This document shows positions 9,691 through 12,658 of a stretch of DNA of 12,658 nucleotides, piece by piece. The DNA comes from Planctomycetales bacterium. Its GTDB lineage: Bacteria > Planctomycetota > SBBH01. The translations under genes and the position numbers were made by a program. Below the pieces are notes generated by a model, which was given only the letters and a program-made list of their open reading frames with translations, made no database searches and was not told where the DNA came from. Within the stretch, counting starts at the first letter, position 1; each line of letters opens with the position of its first letter. The stretch is taken from positions 1-12,658 of the forward strand of contig SBBH01000236.1 of the NCBI GenBank assembly GCA_005239795.1, given 5' to 3'.

Positions 9691-9753
9691 GTCACGCGAC
9701 ACGCGTCACGCGTGTCACATCAAACGCACGACACATGACCCATGACGTGTGAC
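9691..9753. repeat. Degenerate heptanucleotide tandem repeat array 3, with internal inversion
   Basis: Nine in-phase 7-nt units: GTCACGC, GACACGC, GTCACGC, GTGTCAC, ATCAAAC, GCACGAC, ACATGAC, CCATGAC, GTGTGAC. The last four end in GAC like array 1. The first three read GCGTGAC, GCGTGTC, GCGTGAC on the other strand, so the array is inverted about its middle. It includes a 9-bp inverted repeat with a single central base, 9698-9716. It fills the gap between convergent ettA and the CBS gene. No T-run follows, so a terminator role is unclear. Confidence 0.7.
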
Positions 9754-9769
9754 GAAACGAACCCGTTCG

Positions 9770-10204
9770 CTATCCCCCGGGGGAGTCGTTCGTGAACCTT
9801 TCGATGACGGAATTCAGTTCCCGGTCGAGCTCATCCACCTGATAGCGCAGGAGATCGCGCAGGGAGAGCATCCCCACGACCTTTCCCGCCCCGTCCACCA
9901 GGGGCGCATGGCGGAACTGGCGCTCGAGCATCAGCCGCAGGGCGTCGAGAATCTCCGTCTCAGGATTCAGGGTCTTGACGTCCCGCGTCATCACATCGGA
10001 CACCTTCGTCGAGCGCGCCGGCCGCTCCTCGGCGACGACTTTTTTCATGAGATCCCGCTCCGTGAAGATGCCGACGAGCTTCTCGCCGGACGTGACAGCG
10101 AGCGCCCCCACCTTGCTCTTGACCATCAGCTGAACCGCGTCGTAGACGGTTACCGTTTCCTGGACGGTCGGGCGCTCGGTGCGGGTCAATTGCAAAAGAT
10201 CCAT
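9770..10204 (-). CDS. Tandem CBS-domain protein
   Basis: A 144-aa protein consisting of two CBS domains (about 8-60 and 68-122), ending each in the usual pattern (LVGIFTERDLMKK; VVGMLSLRDLLRY), with a charged helical tail. CBS pairs bind adenine nucleotides or related ligands and act as regulatory modules; a free-standing pair like this is usually an energy or redox sensor of unknown partner. Start: ATG 10204 with AAGGAGG (10217-10211 on the minus strand) at about 5 nt. A GTG two codons upstream at 10210 would overlap the Shine-Dalgarno and is rejected. The stop is TAG, showing that amber is an ordinary terminator in this genome. Confidence 0.9.
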   Translation of the reverse strand: MDLLQLTRTERPTVQETVTVYDAVQLMVKSKVGALAVTSGEKLVGIFTERDLMKKVVAEERPARSTKVSDVMTRDVKTLNPETEILDALRLMLERQFRHAPLVDGAGKVVGMLSLRDLLRYQVDELDRELNSVIERFTNDSPGG

Positions 10205-10236
10205 AGGCACCTCCTTGTGGACGACCCTCTCGGTTC

Positions 10237-10264
10237 ATTAGACACTTTCATACGGCGGACGCAA
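10237..10264 (-). promoter_or_regulatory. Candidate promoter of the CBS-domain gene
   Basis: On the minus strand TTGCGT (10264-10259, 3/6) and TCTAAT (10242-10237, 5/6) are 16 nt apart, giving a start near 10230 and a leader of about 26 nt that includes the strong Shine-Dalgarno. Confidence 0.35.
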
Positions 10265-10306
10265 GACCCCAGAAGGTTTTTTTATTCACAATCTGAGGGC
10301 TTGAGG

Positions 10307-10327
10307 AAAAAGTCCCCAAAGGGGACT
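10307..10327 (-). terminator. Intrinsic terminator of the HDOD/thioredoxin-like operon, from repeat copy B
   Basis: On the minus strand AGTCCCC, loop TTT, GGGGACT (10327-10311) leads into further T residues (10310-10307). It lies about 40 nt after the TGA at 10369, a sensible place to end this operon before the CBS gene promoter. Confidence 0.6.
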
Positions 10328-10343
10328 GGCGCCAATCGGCGCC

Positions 10344-10365
10344 CGGCGGCGTTGCCGCCGTTTTT
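10344..10365 (+). terminator. Plus-strand terminator-like hairpin of repeat copy B
   Basis: CGGCGGC, loop GTT, GCCGCCG, then TTTTT (10361-10365). With the minus-strand hairpin this makes the element bidirectional. On the plus strand it would block antisense transcription into the operon at 10369-12587. Confidence 0.45.
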
Positions 10366-10368
10366 CCC

Positions 10369-10905
10369 TCAAGTCCTGAGTCGTTCCTTCAGAAAGCGCT
10401 CCACATCCTCCTCGATGAACTCCCCCGCGCAAGCGAAGATCCCGGCCGCCTCCCCCGGCACCCAGAAGACGAAGGTCGGCGTGCCCCAGGCGCGCCCGTC
10501 CGAGAGAGCGCGGAAGATGCGTCGGTGCCAGAGGTCGCCGTCTTCCCGCTTGTCAGCGTGCATCGACTCGTAGACAAAAGGAAAATGGTGGCCGTGGAGG
10601 CGGCGGTACTCCTCGGTCTGGGCGGGACTGCCGTACTCGGAAACCCCCAGGATCGCCAGGCCCTGTTTTTCATACTCCCCGTGGAGCCTCTTTACGAGGG
10701 GCCCCACGAAATGACATACCTCGCACCAGGGAGCGAAGAAAAAAAGAAGCGTCAGGCGCGCCTGCCGGGGAGTCTCGATCCAGCTCTTCTGCTTCCCGGC
10801 CTTCTGAAGATGGCCGAGCGACTCGACCATCTCCTCAAAGAACGGAATATCGACGGGCCGGATCGGGGAAAACTCGCGGACGTGGTTGGGATCGAGCTGG
10901 AACAT
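10369..10905 (-). CDS. Thioredoxin-fold protein, TlpA/AhpC-like, without signal peptide
   Basis: A 178-aa protein with a thioredoxin-like domain at about residues 48-175. The redox motif is WCEVC (Cys61, Cys64) after the hydrophobic strand LTLLFFFAP, and the conserved cis-proline is Pro143 in WGTPTFVFW. An insertion-like stretch FPFVYESMHADKREDGD between these fits TlpA/ResA-type proteins better than plain thioredoxin. There is no signal peptide or membrane segment, so a cytoplasmic thiol-disulfide role is predicted, unlike most TlpA proteins. The start ATG 10905 lies 2 nt after the TGA of the HDOD gene, implying coupling. A longer in-frame extension to 11193 lies entirely within the HDOD gene and is not used. 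The stop codon is supplied by repeat copy B. The partner protein is unknown. Confidence 0.85.
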   Translation of the reverse strand: MFQLDPNHVREFSPIRPVDIPFFEEMVESLGHLQKAGKQKSWIETPRQARLTLLFFFAPWCEVCHFVGPLVKRLHGEYEKQGLAILGVSEYGSPAQTEEYRRLHGHHFPFVYESMHADKREDGDLWHRRIFRALSDGRAWGTPTFVFWVPGEAAGIFACAGEFIEEDVERFLKERLRT

Positions 10906-10907
10906 GC

Positions 10908-12587
10908 TCAGCGGCCTGCCAGGCGCATGACCACTTCCTGCGGGTCGCAGGGCTTGGCGAAGACGGCGGCTGGTCGCTCCGTCCCGCGCCTGGCGGCGCG
11001 CAAGGCTGCCGGATTGACGTAGCAGACGGTCCGATCCGCGAACCTTGCATCCAGCTTTTCCAAAAGCCGAAGATTCTTTTCGTGATCCTCGCTGTCGAGG
11101 ACAACCGCTTGAGGGGGAGCGGCCGCCAGGCGAGCCTCGAACTGCTTGACGATCTCGGAGAGGCGGGCCGTCCCGCCGGCGCGCTCGACACACAGGGCCG
11201 TAATGTTCAACCCCTCCCCAGGGCCGGTCAGAATCTCGACAACCTGTCCGTCAAGCCCTTTCTCAGGAGCCGCCGGGGGAGGACTTTCTCCGCGGGGCAT
11301 CTCCAGAAACTGGTGATATTGATCGATCTCTTTTTCAACCTCCCCGATGATATCCTCTCGGCCCGGGGACACAGAACTGAATTGACTCAAAACGTCGGAC
11401 GAAACCTCCTCCAAAAGATAATCCCCTCCGCATCCCAGCTGGGCCGCCTTGCAGAGAGCGTCCGCCAAATGGACCAGACGAATGAGGCGCCTTTGAGCGT
11501 AGTCTTCCATGTGGAGGATTTTGTCGATCTGATGGTGGAATGAGACGGCCGCCACCAGGTGTGCCGGAAGCCCCCACGATTTCAAGAGGAGCCCCCCGAA
11601 AAATCCGTGGTCCGCTCCGAACAGCTCCCGTTCGGCGCTGCGGATCGGCATCTTGAGGCCCGAGGAGAGCTCCACGACATGGCGGTATTCGGCGGGAAAA
11701 CATTCCTCAAGGAGGGGTTTCCCCACGTCGTGCAGAAGCCCCGCCACGAACGCTTCCTCTCCTCCTCCCTCTCCGGATCGGAGCGCCAAGCGCTGCGCCA
11801 CGAGCCCCACAGCCAAGCTGTGCTTCCAGAAACCGGCGCGGTTCAATCCTCCTGCCCCGGCGCTTTTCTTGAACGCCTCCGACACGGAAATCCCCATCGC
11901 TAGATCCAGAACCCCCCGGAAGCCGACGCGGGTCACGGCCTGGGAAATCTGTGTGATCCGCTCCTTGGTGCTATACATGACGGAGTTGGCGATTTTGAGA
12001 AGCTTGGCGGTCAGGGCGTGGTCCATGCCGATGACCACCGCCAGCTCGCGAGAGCCTGTTTTGGAATCCTTCGAGACCTTAAGAACCTTGGTGACAACGT
12101 AGGGACAAGCTCCCAACTCCTGGATCCGGCGTATCCGCGCCTGGACCTTGGTCATGTCGACGGAAGCCGGGAGCCCTAGCATGTCGGAGGACCCCGCCGC
12201 CGGCGGCAGATGAGCCTTCAGGATCAGGTTCACCTTGCGCCGAAGGGCCTCCGTCTCGATCGGCTTGACGACGTGATCGAGCGCCGTGACCTTGAGGGAT
12301 GCGCCGGGCGCTCCTGGCGCGGCGTTGACAATCGCGAGGAGAGGCGTCGTCAGCGTCCGCAAATCCGCCTTCAGAACGCGGCAGAGTTCCGAGCCGTCGT
12401 AGGCCTTGGCCATCATGTCGACAAGGATCAGATGGATTTCTTCAGCCGCCGCCAAGCGCTTGGCATCCTCTGTAGTGTGCGCTTCCAGAAACCGAACAGC
12501 GAGGGGGGCGATCGCGGCGCCAACAGAGGAGGCGACCTCGGCATCATCCGACACAAGAAGCACCGCATCCTGAGGACCCGACGACAT
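10908..12587 (-). CDS. Receiver-HDOD-degenerate receiver signalling protein
   Basis: A 559-aa cytoplasmic signalling protein. Domain order: response-regulator receiver (about 3-125) with acidic Asp14/Asp15, phospho-acceptor Asp57 (LILVDMMAKAYDG) and Lys108 (VVKPIE) all in place; HDOD domain (about 145-355); a short Pro-rich hinge (about 433-442); and a C-terminal receiver-like fold (about 446-559) that keeps VVLD and a late KP but lacks a clear phosphorylation site. Within HDOD, residues resembling a metal-binding HD site remain: His256, His286-Asp287 in LLHDVGK, His327, His351/352, Asp376. HDOD proteins usually regulate motility, development or c-di-GMP signalling without proven catalysis. 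Start: ATG 12587 (MSSGPQDAVLL) is preferred because a TATACT box lies 8 nt upstream. ATG 12605 in the same frame adds MIYLIF. Neither has a Shine-Dalgarno. It is co-transcribed with the thioredoxin-like gene. Confidence 0.88.
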   Translation of the reverse strand: MSSGPQDAVLLVSDDAEVASSVGAAIAPLAVRFLEAHTTEDAKRLAAAEEIHLILVDMMAKAYDGSELCRVLKADLRTLTTPLLAIVNAAPGAPGASLKVTALDHVVKPIETEALRRKVNLILKAHLPPAAGSSDMLGLPASVDMTKVQARIRRIQELGACPYVVTKVLKVSKDSKTGSRELAVVIGMDHALTAKLLKIANSVMYSTKERITQISQAVTRVGFRGVLDLAMGISVSEAFKKSAGAGGLNRAGFWKHSLAVGLVAQRLALRSGEGGGEEAFVAGLLHDVGKPLLEECFPAEYRHVVELSSGLKMPIRSAERELFGADHGFFGGLLLKSWGLPAHLVAAVSFHHQIDKILHMEDYAQRRLIRLVHLADALCKAAQLGCGGDYLLEEVSSDVLSQFSSVSPGREDIIGEVEKEIDQYHQFLEMPRGESPPPAAPEKGLDGQVVEILTGPGEGLNITALCVERAGGTARLSEIVKQFEARLAAAPPQAVVLDSEDHEKNLRLLEKLDARFADRTVCYVNPAALRAARRGTERPAAVFAKPCDPQEVVMRLAGR

Positions 12588-12595
12588 GAAAATTA

Positions 12596-12601
12596 AGTAT
12601 A
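12596..12601 (-). promoter_or_regulatory. Candidate -10 box of the HDOD operon
   Basis: TATACT on the minus strand (5/6), 8 nt before ATG 12587, consistent with a leaderless start. No convincing -35 is found at 16-18 nt upstream, so this is tentative. Confidence 0.25.
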
Positions 12602-12617
12602 TCATGATGGAGTTCTT

Positions 12618-12658
12618 ATGAACGAATCTCTCCCTCCCTCCTGGGCCCCCCGCAACAC
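12618..12658 (+). CDS. Possible start of a divergent gene, cut by the right edge
   Basis: ATG 12618 opens a frame to the window end (MNESLPPSWAPRN). GGAG at 12609-12612 lies 5 nt before it, a proper Shine-Dalgarno. Only 13 codons are visible, so neither family nor reality can be confirmed. Divergence from the HDOD gene with about 30 nt between starts would need overlapping promoters. Confidence 0.3.
   Translation, partial: MNESLPPSWAPRN

Larger units (their letters stand above)
10297..10376 (-). repeat. Cloverleaf palindromic repeat, copy B, at the 3' end of the thioredoxin-like gene
   Basis: An 80-bp element inverted relative to copy A. On the plus strand: outer arm CTTGAGGAAAA (10300-10310), then three contiguous hairpins with no spacer: 10311-10327 (7-bp stem, loop AAA), 10328-10343 (GGCGCC arms, loop AATC), 10344-10360 (7-bp stem, loop GTT), then TTTTTCCCTCAAG (10361-10373), which pairs with the first arm. 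The whole can fold as a four-way cloverleaf. The TGA stop of the thioredoxin-like gene (10371-10369) lies inside the arm. A CTGAG direct repeat (10293-10297, 10376-10380) flanks it. Confidence 0.85.

Noticed and set aside
9691..9753. CRISPR-like array
   Set aside because: Units are 7 nt with no spacers, and no cas genes are present.
10300..10373. tRNA or other classical RNA gene suggested by the cloverleaf shape
   Set aside because: No T-loop, anticodon-arm consensus or CCA end; the stems abut without the tRNA spacing, and the second copy is inside a coding gene.
10906..11193. N-terminal extension of the thioredoxin-like frame
   Set aside because: It lies wholly within the HDOD coding region, and the ATG at 10905, 2 nt after the HDOD stop, is the natural coupled start.

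Overview
The window is a visibly GC-rich bacterial chromosomal segment with tightly packed genes. The content suggests a Gram-negative cell envelope: a periplasmic family-5 peptide-binding protein with its importer, a small hydrophobic protein, a secreted protein, EttA, and a receiver/HDOD protein. No rRNA, tRNA, phage gene, transposase or CRISPR array is visible. I cannot assign a phylum. The transporter proteins resemble a peptide-importer type I associate with Proteobacteria, but that is from memory.

Layout. (1) Positions 1-124, minus: the start of a secreted protein cut by the window edge. (2) Positions 278-7064, plus: a compact peptide-type ABC import operon. It has a binding protein with a C-terminal membrane anchor, one permease gene carrying both DppB-like and DppC-like halves, one ATPase gene carrying both DppD-like and DppF-like halves, and a small membrane-protein gene interrupted by an in-frame amber codon. 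The genes overlap by 7 and 4 nt or are 3 nt apart. (3) Positions 7205-7854, minus: a VapBC-type toxin-antitoxin pair with an AT-rich promoter and a perfect 10-bp inverted repeat. (4) Positions 8014-9687, plus: ettA. (5) Positions 9770-10204, minus: a two-CBS-domain protein. (6) Positions 10369-12587, minus: a two-gene unit, receiver-HDOD-(degenerate receiver) then a thioredoxin-fold protein. (7) Positions 12618-12658, plus: a possible start of a divergent gene.

The most unusual signal is a repeated 75-80-bp palindromic element present twice in opposite orientation (5808-5888 and 10297-10376, about 88% identical by hand alignment). Its terminal inverted arms enclose three directly abutting hairpins, so it can fold as a cloverleaf, and it reads as an intrinsic terminator in both directions. 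One copy lies just after the thioredoxin-like gene and even supplies its stop codon. The other lies in frame inside the ATPase gene and encodes 27 residues of the linker between the two ABC modules. A second signal is a set of degenerate tandem repeats with a 7-nt period in three intergenic spaces (232-266, 7961-7998, 9691-9753). Two of them overlap predicted -35 regions of genes that lack a Shine-Dalgarno site and seem to be transcribed leaderless.
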